From Lagopus muta (lineage: Eukaryota > Chordata > Aves > Galliformes > Phasianidae), in assembly GCF_023343835.1 (NCBI RefSeq), contig NC_064443.1, positions 6,572,001 through 6,636,000 on the forward strand: a stretch of 64,000 bases of DNA, in the 5' to 3' direction. Positions 1-11,200 of this stretch are shown piece after piece; position 1 is the stretch's first letter, and every line of letters begins with the position of its first letter. The notes below the pieces were generated by a model. It was not told the DNA's origin. It saw nothing but the letters and a program-made list of their open reading frames with translations, and did no database searches. Both the position numbers and the translations under genes were made by a program.

Positions 1-775
1 CAATCTGGGTTTTAAGTCTCTGAAGCCTCCAGAGGTCATGTATTTTTTATCAGACAAAGGCATCTTCAAGTTGGTTTCAAGTATAAATAATTCAATCTCA
101 TGATTACCATTTTTTAAACATTAGGTTCTTATTTTAAATCTTAGTATGCATTTCCTAGGGACAGCAAACAAATACATCAGTTTGAATGAATCTTTGGTCC
201 ACTGTGCTTCTCCAGAGTTCTTGGTTGTAGGCAAACATTGCACTTAAAAAGAGGTCATCAATAATAAAGCGAAATGAATCTTCGCTGGCTCTCTCAGGAA
301 ACAGTTCATGCCAGGTCATCTGTTTACTTGTTTCATAAGCTGCTGGGCAGCGTAAGAATTACACATGCTGCTCTGGTTGTTCTCATTAGTCCCTCAGCAT
401 CAAGGCCTGACAATGCTGAAGTTTTCAACATAGCTGTATTTACTTTAGGGGATGACAACAATTATTTACTGGAAGTTAACTGTAAGCGTTTGTCTTCTAA
501 AACAGGTCACTAGCTGACAGCTGAATAGAACAGGCTGAACTAGCAATATAATCCTGCTCACTGCTGCCCTTGGCCATCACTCAGGAGGTTTTGGCCACTT
601 GGTTTATCCAGACAAACACTTTATCCTGTTTCTGCTATGTGTTCCTGTAAGCTGTACCATGCCTGCTGAGCAGGATGTGTGCAGGAGGAGGGACATGGCC
701 CTCTGCCAGGGGCTGTCACTGCCCTGTGCTCAGAGGGATACTGCATGTTACAATAAAAGCTCATACGGTTTTTGT
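1..775 (+). other. Probable 3' UTR end of a plus-strand gene (NINJ1 expected by synteny)
   Basis: An AATAAA lies at 752-757 and is followed by a GT-rich stretch (gtttttgttggtag), the usual layout of a vertebrate cleavage and polyadenylation site. No splice-bounded coding exon is visible upstream on this strand. In mammals the gene facing the 3' end of CARD19 is NINJ1, in convergent orientation, so its 3' UTR would fall here. That assignment rests on synteny only. A second AATAAA at 1145-1150 could be an alternative end. The coding part would lie left of the window. Confidence 0.3.
752..757 (+). terminator. Poly(A) signal AATAAA with downstream GT-rich element
   Basis: A canonical hexamer is followed about 12 bases later by a G/T-rich tract. 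It is consistent with the 3' end of a transcript entering from the left edge of the window. Confidence 0.4.
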
Positions 776-3700
776 TGGTAGCAGCTGTAAGAGGCATTAC
801 AACGTCAAGCATTCAAATATTTACAAAAGAACTATCAGGAAAGAGTGGCAGAACCCAAAAAGCTATACATGCTTTCCTTATTTGCTAGCTTAGAAGAGAT
901 GATGGTGCTGCAAATTGTATCTGGTTCAGTAAGCACTACACGTGGCACCCATACATGCACTGTTTTTATGTGTTTCCAAAAAAAGGCAAAGATCCAGTGT
1001 GGAAAACTGGTCATCCTACAGTGTAATCTGTCAAACCACAGGAAATGAGGCTCACTGGAAACACGCTTCCTTGGGCAAGAAGAAGCTGGCGGTAGGCATT
1101 CGTATGCATAACTCAGTTCTGATAACCTGCACGCTTAACTTGAAAATAAACACTCCTTGTAAATCTGCAGACCTCCCTTAGGTTAGAGGCAGCACACGGC
1201 ATGTCAACTGCATTGTGACTGACGGGAGCAGGGCCTCTCTTGGTTTGGATCCATGGAGGGAAAACCACAGTGCTGCTGTAGGACTCTGTTACACTTTCAG
1301 ATCAGTGATTTTGAATTTAAATAGATGTTATTTACATTATAATACTAAAATACGATCCCGTCTTTACACAGCCAATACCACAAACACTTCATTTCCATTA
1401 AGAAACGCAAAGCCAGTAGTAAATCAAGAGACTCAAGCAGCATTGTTGCACCACACACAGAGCAGCAATCTAAAAAAGCTAAAGTAGTGCTGTTTAGTTC
1501 TTCGGACAGCAGCTTTGTCACTGTCATACCAACATCCAGAAAAGGATACCACAGGAGAGCACCACTGACATTGCATTTCACTTAGAATAACCTCCGGAAA
1601 CAACTGGTACCCCAGAAACCAACATATAGTAATTATTTACAAATTGTCACTTTGTAGAGGGAGTCATGGCTCGACACTACTTGAATACACATAAATACAT
1701 TGACCTTCCCTCAACGTGCCCCACAACACTTGGCTCCAAAACACCTGCTCATGCTGGGTATGGAGCTGCAGAACTGGTGACCAAGCACAGCCCACACCCC
1801 AACTGCCTGACACCTTCAAGCCTTCAGTACAACATACCTGGTAACAAGGCATCCTCCAATGGGTTTGTGCTTGTTCATACAGCCCTCCAGCCATCACGCA
1901 ATCTTCCTATCAGATCCTCTCAGCCTAGACAAGAAGCAAACATCTTTTCTCGCTCCACTGTTGCCCATATATCACCTCCCCCACATTCAGTTACCCATCA
2001 CATCCCCAGCTGAGAAAGGAGAGCCTACCTCCACAGCTGAGGTACATAACGAGTGAGGCAGGAGGGAGCCAATCCCAGTGCCCCAAGGGCAGCCCCCACT
2101 CATGGTCCCATTTCTCACAGCTGCTGGTGATCACAAGTGTCAGGAGAGGAGCCACAAGTTACCCAGCATACATCATAGCAAACAGTGGAAGACATGGAAC
2201 ATGATCTTCTAGAGAATCCACAACCTGCCATCTGGGTTCTGTGTGGGAATGGCAAAAAGATGCCCTTCCTTGTGATTGCATGCAGGGAATGAGTCTGAAC
2301 TCCCTTCTTCCTCTTTCCACAGACTGTTGAAGCAGAGATCAGTTCTCATGGCGCTCTTCTTCTTGCATTACTTCCTGGCACACACTGTTTGGTGCCTAGC
2401 TGCTGTCCTGTGGCAGTGCCACAGCCCCACAGGAGAGGCAAACCTCTTCCTGGTCTCCCCTGCAGCTGGTCTAGGAGTTCTTCCTCTGTTTTTTGGCAGG
2501 ATAGGACTGAATTATTTAGGAGAAGAGTTGTAAATCAGCAGCTACAATACACAGAGCCACACCAGAACTGCCAAACACTGCCAGCTGTTTGCCCTGGCAC
2601 CAAAAATATATGAGAGGAACAGTTTCATCACCACCCAGTATTACCCCAACTGTTTGGCACCAAGGAAGAAAATTAATTAAGCTGTTGGAAATTAATTAAG
2701 CTGTTGATTCTCACATCTGTGCTGGAACTGTGAAAACTATGCTGATAAAAATCACGTGGGAAAGCCCAGCAGCAGTCCTATCCCATGCCACCTCTGAGAG
2801 CACGACTGTGGCATAGGGCCGCAGTCATCCAGCCCAGATGCTGGCAGCCTTTCTGCTGCCATGCCCTTTGTTTTCCATAGGTACAGCAGCAGTGTGCTTG
2901 TTGTTTCTGGGTCTCACCTTCCTCTTTAGGGGTAGGATTGGGAATGGCTGCTAGCAGCATGGGCAGCAGCAGCGATGAGTAGGGCAGGAAGCCCCTGCTT
3001 GCTGTGGGAGGCTGCAGGGTAGGAGGTGCACAGGGCTTGGGCACCCATCGCCATGGCTCACGGCCACACCAGTAGCCCGCATGGAGCAGCCCAGCTCTGA
3101 GAGGTTTCTGCTTCACTGGTATTTGCAATGCTATTAAAGATTTAGCAGCACCAAAATGTAAGAAAGCTTTTTCTTGCAGCTGCAGTCTAGCACGGCCTGT
3201 GCTCCAAAATGGAAAGGGCAGTTTGGGACTCACCTGAAATGCTCTCCTGCGCATGCAGAAAGGCAGGGCCCCGCTCTGCGCTTCTGCTCCATCAAGTCTG
3301 GGGTATAGAGCTGCTGAGGTTTGTGCAGCCATGCCTGTTTGTCACGCACATCCTGGCTGTGGCAATGACCATGAGAACAGCTCCTTGCCCTAACGAACCT
3401 CATGGAGGCTGGCATGGGAGGCCTCTGTCCAGCACACCCAGCAGACACACTGCAAAGGAGCGCAATGGCTCAGCCACAACCCTCTTGTTCATTGCCAGAC
3501 TTAGCAAGACTCCCCTTGAAGCTCACACACAGGAACGGGCTGCTAACAAGTCTGTCTGCGTGCTCTTTCCACCTGCAGTGCCTTTAGGGGTGGTCAGAGT
3601 AAACCCAGATGAGCCACAACACAGCTACAACACAGCTGTAAGACCCACACCAGCCTCACTAGGCAATGATTCATAGGGCTGTCAAACCGACACCATGCCA

Positions 3701-3815
3701 GGGCCTCCCACGTGCCCCACAGCAAATCAACCACTGGAGAGCAGCAGGCAGACAGCAACCATGAGGACAAGGCATTGGGCCCTTCTGGGAGGGCAGAGCA
3801 CATCACACCACACAG
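776..3815. other. Intergenic region between two convergent 3' ends
   Basis: No exon with matched splice sites or recognisable protein was seen on either strand. The longest open frame (2778-3332, minus, 184 codons) has no recognisable domain and no codon pattern that sets it apart. The only structure noted is a short direct repeat at 2671-2708. Confidence 0.6.
2671..2708. repeat. 19-base tandem duplication
   Basis: Two adjacent copies of a unit reading aattaattaagctgttgga occur head to tail, with the second copy differing at its last bases. It looks like a simple replication-slippage duplication with no functional sign. Confidence 0.8.
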
Positions 3816-3821
3816 CAGCGC

Positions 3822-6800
3822 TTTGCTCAGTACAGACTTTATTACAGTTTACATGGCCAGCTTCACATAAAAAAAATGAATGTCATTAATTCTTACAGAA
3901 TTAAAGAAGACCTATGTGAGGATAAATGATTACAAAACACAGGCCCTGTGCAGTACAGCAAACAGTTACTGTTTCTTTGTGTAACAGCAACACTTGATCA
4001 CACAGCTAAGGCAAGACACGTTTTCAGAGTAACTTTTGATTATGAAGAACAGCAGTACAACGCATCTGCAACTGCAGTTTTTAACCAAATGTTTTCAAAT
4101 TATTACAGTATAAGAAAAAAAAAAACAAATGAAAGAACTTAAGGAAGACAGCTTCGCCTAGGCAGTTGCAGCAGCAGCTATCGAGCAGCCCCGCATGCTC
4201 TGCAGTGAATGATCTCCTCATTAGAGCCCTCACTAGCAGGCACACCAGCCAGCACCGAAGCACTTTAAACATCAGGCTGTCTGCACGTGGGGCTGTGCAC
4301 ACCGATAGTGTGAACTGTCACCTCGCCTCCCAGCTCGGGATGCAGACGCCCCACTCTGCCTGAGCTGCTCCGCCTGCCTGCTCGCTGCTGGGAGCTGCCC
4401 AGCAATCCTGCTGGGACCTCGGCAGCACGGACACTAGGGCTGAGACAACCGCGGGCAGTTCAGCTTTGCTTTAAATCAAAATGCCCATTCATGAGAAAAA
4501 GCAAGGAAGGAAGACTTTGGGGTAGATATTGGGACAGCAGTGAGGGGCTGGACTCCCTGGAGCTGCAGTGAGCCCTGCTGGCGCAGCCCTGTGGGCACTG
4601 CTGACAGCCCGCATGCTTCCACTCTTGTCTGTCAGTCTGTCAGATGTCAGTCCTCCTGCCCACCTCTCTCCAGTGCTATGTTTGCAGACATCAGAACTGC
4701 TGGGCTCCTCAGCCCATGCTGCTCCTTATGCTGCAGGAGAAAAGCAAATATTTTTCTTCTCCAACCAGAGCTGCACAATGTGAGAGGTTAAGCTGAAAAC
4801 AGGACTGCTTTCTATTAGCTCCTCTATGTCTACCATATGTTTACCACAGCGTTTGCAAGAACATCCTCTATCCTCTGTGCGCTCAGCCACCTACTGAATT
4901 TTGCAAATGCAGGACAACTTCCCCCCACACACAGCTAACACACTCCCAAATACCAGCACAGCTACAGCAGCAAACACAGCCTGACTAAACAGGGGAGCTG
5001 GGAGTCTGCAGCAATACAGGCTCATCCAGGCCCTACGTAATTTACTTTGAAGTGAAGAGCCGTGCTTGCCCAGAAGGACCTGACTCCCAGGCAGGTACAT
5101 ATGTACCTCCTCCAGGAACTAAGTACAGCATTGTCATTTCATCTGCCTGCACTTGCTGCACACTTGTGAAGAAGTGTATTAAGCCATGGCATTTGTTCCT
5201 GAAAGAAAAATCTTCAAAGAAAATGTGTATCTCCCAACAGTCTCACCTGCAGTGCTCTGTTCTACCCCAGAGAACTACAGAACTCTTGCTGCAACTCTGC
5301 CTGACTTCTTGAAACCTTTTGTAGGGATTACAGCAGTGAAGGGAAAAGGAGGGAAAGGAACCAAGTCATTGTTTTCTCCAGAGACTACACACTACACAAA
5401 CCTATGCACATAACAGTTCTAAACCTTGCCTCAATTCTCACACTAACAACTAGCACTGACAGAGGAACGGATAATTTTCTGTTCTTTGCTGTCAGGTCAT
5501 CACCAGTGCTGGGATGAATCCGAGCTTGTTCTTCCTCCCAGCCCTAGCCCTGAGGATTGCTTGTCCTGGCATTTTTTTCCTAAGAGACATTCTCATCTTA
5601 AGCAACCTAAGAAAAGGAAGAAATACAGCCACAGCCTTCAGTAAACTTTCCAATTCTCATTGTTTTCAAGGCTCAAGGAAGCCTCTTGGCATAAGGAAGT
5701 GCGAGGGCCACATGCAACCTCACAGCCACTGCTGCTGCAGTTCAGACAAGGCACTGACAGCTTCTGCAGGCTACAGCAACAGTTCACAGCAATTTGCAAC
5801 CTGTTATTTAAGGGTGAAGTGCTGGATAACCCCAGCAGAAGGAACCTGCCTGGCAGCATCATGACCTCTGGCTTTGCTTTGAAATGAAATGTGACTGCTG
5901 AGAATATTGTGAATAATATTTCCATGTAAAATGGAATACTGTTCCTGTGATGATGTTTCAGAGTTGGCTTTAAGGCAAAGATTTAAAACCCCTTTGGATT
6001 TCAAATCTATTTTTTCTAGCCCCCTAAAAAGGTGCTGCTTAAGGGATTTAAGCAACAGAGGGGAGCGTAACAGTTAATTCCAAATGCTATAAATTACAGA
6101 TGGTTTGTTGGAGGAAAAAACAAACAGCAAATACAACAGGACATAACTAAAGCCCATCCCAAGATGGAAGGCAGCACAGCAGCAGCTCATGGTGCAACTC
6201 AGGCAGAAAGCTGTTTGGCAGTGCTACAGGAAATGCTCTCATCCCCATTAGAGTTCTCTCCCTAGTAAGACTCCCAAGGAGATTAGATTAAGGAGACATG
6301 AGAGATGGTGGGATGGAGACAGGGGAAAAGTCATCTAAAACTGCCCTGCTGGGTGTTACTTTGCCTGGCATTTGTATGTTTTCATCAATCAAGCTGTCAA
6401 GTGTGTATCAAACCCTGTGGCCCACTGCAGACCTTGGAATATGTCCACCTACACAAAACACTGCCCTGTAGGTTCTCAAGATCTCACCTCCTGCGCACTG
6501 TGCAGAAGGCAGAAAGATTGTCAGAAGAGTAGAATCAGGAGCTGTTGAGCCCTTTCATCTCTCAGATGCTTCTTGAAAATATGCTTTGGGTCTTTTCTTT
6601 GGAAACTTGGCCCTGTACACAATTCTTCTTTTAGACTACACCCTTGCTACTGTGTCTGGTGAGTTGTCCTGGAAAGAAATACAGCTACTGTGAGACGATT
6701 TGCTTGCGAGAAAATGTTGACATTTTTATAGCATGAATGAAGCTTATAGCTTCAAGGCAATCTTCAATCTGAATGTTTTGAGAAAACCACTTAGTCTTCC

Positions 6801-8097
6801 ATGGGATGGCTGCCTGAATAAGTAGCAGCTACAGCACAAGGCACCATGCACTGAAGGATCCCAAGAGAAATTCTAACAGCTTTCAATCTGATTTGGAATT
6901 TTCATTCCAGTGAAAGAAGAGACAAAGCATCTTTCTCACTACATCACACACAGTCCCATCCCCTCACCAAATTCTTTACACTCTTGAGCAAGCAACTGAA
7001 GAACTACCCCCTGACAATGCCACTTCCCACTGCCATTTGTACTGAGCCAGGCAGGACCATGGTTAGAGTCATAGACCCTGCATGCTTAACTTGCAGCCCT
7101 GTCTCCCTGAACCACCCTCGAGAACTCTGATCTTATTCTGTTTGTTGAAGATGCTATTTGCAAGTTTTCCAGGTTCCAACTTACAGACGAAAAACATAAA
7201 ACCAAAATGGCATTATGAGCAACCTCAGGCTCTCCAAACAGGTAGACATATTTTTGGCCATTAAAAAAAAAAAGTCAAATTTGACGTCCTTGCAAAACAC
7301 TGTAGATTTCTTGGATGTACAGTCCCCAGAACACCCCACTTGGAAAGACAAAGCCAAATCTGAGAAGTCTCCTTAGTAATTTCAAGTGCTTCAGATCTGA
7401 CCTTGCAGTCCCCCAGAACACCCCTGGGCTGGGTGCTGGCCTGCACGAGCTCCTGCGCATTCAAACCGTGGTGTACAGCTGAACACAAGCTGAACAATGC
7501 AGGTGGAAGGATGCACAAACAGGAGGACTACAACACATGGCAAGGACACGTGTATGACTAGGCATACAGAGGTAACTGGCACTGAAAAGCTTTGCAAGAG
7601 CCAGTGCCCACCTGAGCTCAGGTAGTAAATATAAAGGATTCAGACAAAACAGACAGTCCTGAGATAGAGATCAATTTCTTAGTAAGGCTTTGAGTGTGTG
7701 TGGGTTTGGTTTTTTCTTTTAAGTGCTTTTCTTAAATTAATTACCATAAAAGACAGGCTAGCATTCGTTAAACAGTTGTGTTCCTTCATTCCAGTATAAA
7801 ATACACATATGCAAACCCGTGATCAGATAGGATATCGTTTCAGAGTTTGTATTAAAAATACTTTTATCCAAATGATAAATATTTTAAAATAAGCATTTAC
7901 AAAAATAAATGGCCCATTCCCACAAGGAAGGACATATATAGCTGCAAATCTAAATACATCTTGAGGCAACACAATTATTGATGAAACTAGTTAATAAAAT
8001 CTTTGGTATGAGAGTATAGTACATTAATATTCATGCACCGTTGTCTTCCCTTGGCAGACACACTGTACAGATGTCTAAGCGAAGAGGCAGCTTTTCC
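3822..8097 (-). other. CARD19: Inferred long 3' UTR of CARD19
   Basis: The CARD19 stop codon is at 8098-8100. The first strong minus-strand poly(A) signal below it is AATAAA at 3838-3843, followed by a GT-rich stretch (read on the minus strand as gctgctgtgtggtgtgatgtg). The stretch between contains no other exon that I could support. The 3' UTR would be about 4.3 kb, which is long, and an earlier non-canonical site cannot be excluded. Transcript data would settle its true extent. Confidence 0.5.
3838..3843 (-). terminator. CARD19: Poly(A) signal AATAAA, minus strand
   Basis: The forward-strand TTTATT is AATAAA on the minus strand. It is followed downstream on that strand by a strongly G/T-rich tract rich in tgtg. 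This is the best-formed 3'-end signal in the left third of the window and is assigned to CARD19 by position and strand. Confidence 0.6.
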
Positions 8098-8210
8098 TCA
8101 ATTTCTTGAGATGTCTTCCAAATACAGCATACAAATTTTTCTAACATGTCTTCCTATGATAATAGGAGAAAAACCCAAGATTCTCCTGGATCTTCCTATT
8201 ACTTTTGCAT
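8098..8210 (-). CDS. CARD19: CARD19 coding exon 6 (C-terminal tail and stop)
   Basis: The exon has acceptor catttctgttttag and encodes residues 146-182, ending at TGA (8098-8100). RRILGFSPIII aligns with human RRVLGFSPVII, followed by RHV. After that the tail (KICMLYLEDISRN) differs from the human ending, which is less charged and rich in Leu and Gly. Confidence 0.94.
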
Positions 8211-11200
8211 CTAAAACAGAAATGAAGACGGGAGGAAAAAGAACATAACACAGTTAAATTTCATTCTAGCTAGTGAGCAGCATCTTCAAAAAATAAAAAT
8301 CAATACAAAAATTACTCTAGAGGAAAGCCTGTTTCCTTCAATATTGCATGCATCGGCTGCCAAGGCAGGATAACGATGAATACCAGCACTGCTGCAATTG
8401 CAGACACACACAGGAGCCGACTGAGCTAGGGATGGCAGCAGCTCTGCACCCAAGCATTGCCCTGAGCAGTGTGAGGACCTGGCTCTGGTGGCCATTACTG
8501 TGGGGGAACAGAGACACTGCATAGGTACAGGAAAGAGAAACAAAAGCTGAAAAGTCTCAGAACAAAAGACCTGGGGAGCTCTGGGGACTGGGGAGCTCTG
8601 GGTAATTAACTGGGATCAAGGGAAGTTACAGGAAGTTGTCTGGGGTTCTTTTTGAAAATGCTGGTACTAAAACAGGTGAAGGAAGACAAAGGCAGCTAAG
8701 AAAGCAGTAGGGTTAGCCTATGCTATGGCCTAATGGTTCCCTTTTAGTCTTAAATCCTGACTCCAGGGAAAGTCCTGCAGAGGGACTCAGATCTGGGAAC
8801 GAAAGGGAACACAGCCCAAACATCCATGAGCTGGGCTACAGATCAGGGTCAGCAGCCCACAGCTCCTGGAAAAATGTCAGCAGCAACACCCAACTGTGAC
8901 TGCTGTGAGCAGGAAATGAGGAGCAGACGGCACCGATCCAACATGAAGTTTGAGTTCTGCTCCCCACCTACCACACGAAGTCTGACACCTCCCACACTGC
9001 AGAGGCACAAGAGGATCCCTCTGCACCAGCTGTCTGCTCCCACTGGTGCTGGCTCACCAGAGTCAACCCAGGAACACGTACCAACACCTCTCTGCTAAGA
9101 GTCACCCTCTGGGAGAGCAGCAGGCAGGACTAGGAAATGGAGCAGGTATCTACAGCGTGATGCAGAAGCTCCCAGTCACCAGGCATGGCAAACACCCAGC
9201 ACTGCAGGGTGAACACTGCAGCTGCTAAGGCTCAGTGACTGCACCAAGTCCCACCGCTGCAGATGGTTGTGGCTCCCCAGAGGTGTGGGACCAGCAGGTT
9301 TGGGCTTCCTTTCTGCCTCCGCCTCATAGCTGCTGGGAGCCGTGACCCACTGCCATAGCAACAGGAGCTCACATGATGACTGACTTTTAAAAGAGCCCCT
9401 GTTTGTGGCATCCTCTGTCGACAAACAATCCATTATTTATATCTCGGCATGTCTGAAGTGCAGTTTGCATCCTAACCTCATTAATGAATGATGACACCTT
9501 GACCCGCTCTATTAAGTAAGCTGTGTTAGACTGAGAAGCACACTGCTCTCCCCGTCACAAGCTGAAGTAAGGCAATCAACAGGAAAAATACCAGGGTAGA
9601 TTACCTGAGTTACAGCAATACCAAAATAAGGCAAATCCTGCTGCTGCACTGAAACAGGCGAGGAAAAACACTGGGCCTAGAGGAAATGGAAAAGGGACTC
9701 ATTAAGACAGAGCAGAGAAGTGAAAGTTTATCTCAGTTCATAAATCATCGATTGCTGTTCATATGCATAACTAAGTGTACTCAAATGAGGTTAACACATT
9801 CACAGTTATGTATGTGCTGTAGCTAACGTACTATGAAGAACATTTATTGTACTGCAATTAGTTTTTATTACAGTTACTTTGACACCATTCATTGTTCATC
9901 TCTGTTCACCTGTGTTCTAGTCAATGGAAGCAAGAGTCTTCTGAGGCATTTTCTTAGCCTAAAACTTGGTGTAAAGAAACCCTTTAAATACTACAGTCAA
10001 ATAGTAACCAGATCACTGGGACATAACCCACACAGTGCAGTGTCTTACTCCAAAACTTGCCTCTGTTAGGTCAGTGTACTGCCCACGGGGAAGAAGTATT
10101 GTGAAAATACACCACAAGATAACTACAATTCCATACAAGCAAGGTGTTACGGTTTTGTATGTTCCCTTTCTTTGCTTTTGCCTACCACTGAAATTGCTGC
10201 TTTCTCTGAATCCTGTCGCTCCACTGGCTTCAATCACACCTCATCGTCCTTCTGTACAAAGCATGCATGATCAGGCTTCATCAAAACAGCAAATGCCTGA
10301 GAAGGAGAACAGAGCTGATGCCAGAAGCCCAGGCACTGCCAAGCATCAGCTCCGTTGCCTTGTTTGCAATTAGCACACAGGACTCACTTGATTCCTGTGG
10401 CTATATGTCTCACTTATTCCAATAGCATTTGTGCATGCCTCCATATAAAATGGAACAGGAAAGGACTGTGTGTGATATATATATATATGTATATGTATGT
10501 ATATATACACAGATGTTCCACAAATGATGCTTCCATGACAAAAGCAAATATTCTTGTTCCTGTTCACGATTCTGAAATGCAGCACCTCACACATACCTCA
10601 AACAAATCTCTCACTGGAAACACTGCTTTAATGTGCCTGCCTGGAATTACACACAGCTTAATGCTGATGCTCAGTATTGATGCTCAATGGAACCTTTCTA
10701 ATTCATGCTTATCCATTAACAAAGACCTCAAAGATTTATATCTGCCTCTTTATCATCTAATATTCCATTTGTATTTATGACTTTGCCATGACTACACCTA
10801 CATTTAAACTGCACCTGTCAGTCCAGACTAATGAGTCAGTGGAGCCAACCACATTAGAGTATTCAAGAAATAAGCAACCAAACAAAACCACACAATGAGT
10901 TACAGTGTGTTCATTTCAGCCTTCTTCCCAGGCAAAAAACTGTCACAGAAGCTTATATAAGACTCTTGATCTCTCATAATCAAATGGAAATTTTTAAATA
11001 AAACATCAACTAACATTTAAATGAGAAAAAGGTCACAATGAATTAAAAAAAAAAAAAATTACATCTTTCTTTCAGTTTCTTTCATTCTTCAATTCCTTTT
11101 CAAAACATCTTCTAGTGACTAAAATTACTGACCTCCCTGTAATCTGGGCATTGAGAAGGGAAGAGGAAGTAAGCTTAACATGTTATTCTACAGCAGATAT

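Noticed and set aside
155-345. Minus-strand open frame with FIIDDLFLSAMF and YNQELWRS, about 60 codons
   Set aside because: It looks protein-like, but no family is recognised, it is within chance length for six-frame AT-rich sequence, and it is antisense to the expected NINJ1 3' UTR.
2778-3332. 184-codon minus-strand frame
   Set aside because: I first considered it for the CARD19 C-terminus, but it lies beyond the real stop codon (8098-8100), has no matching residues and no splice support.
8310-8435. Hydrophobic minus-strand frame (AIAAVLVFIVILPW) after a good acceptor, resembling the CARD19 membrane exon
   Set aside because: It has no donor in the phase required by the last exon and does not match the human membrane segment. 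The exon at 9605-9676 fits in phase, length and sequence.
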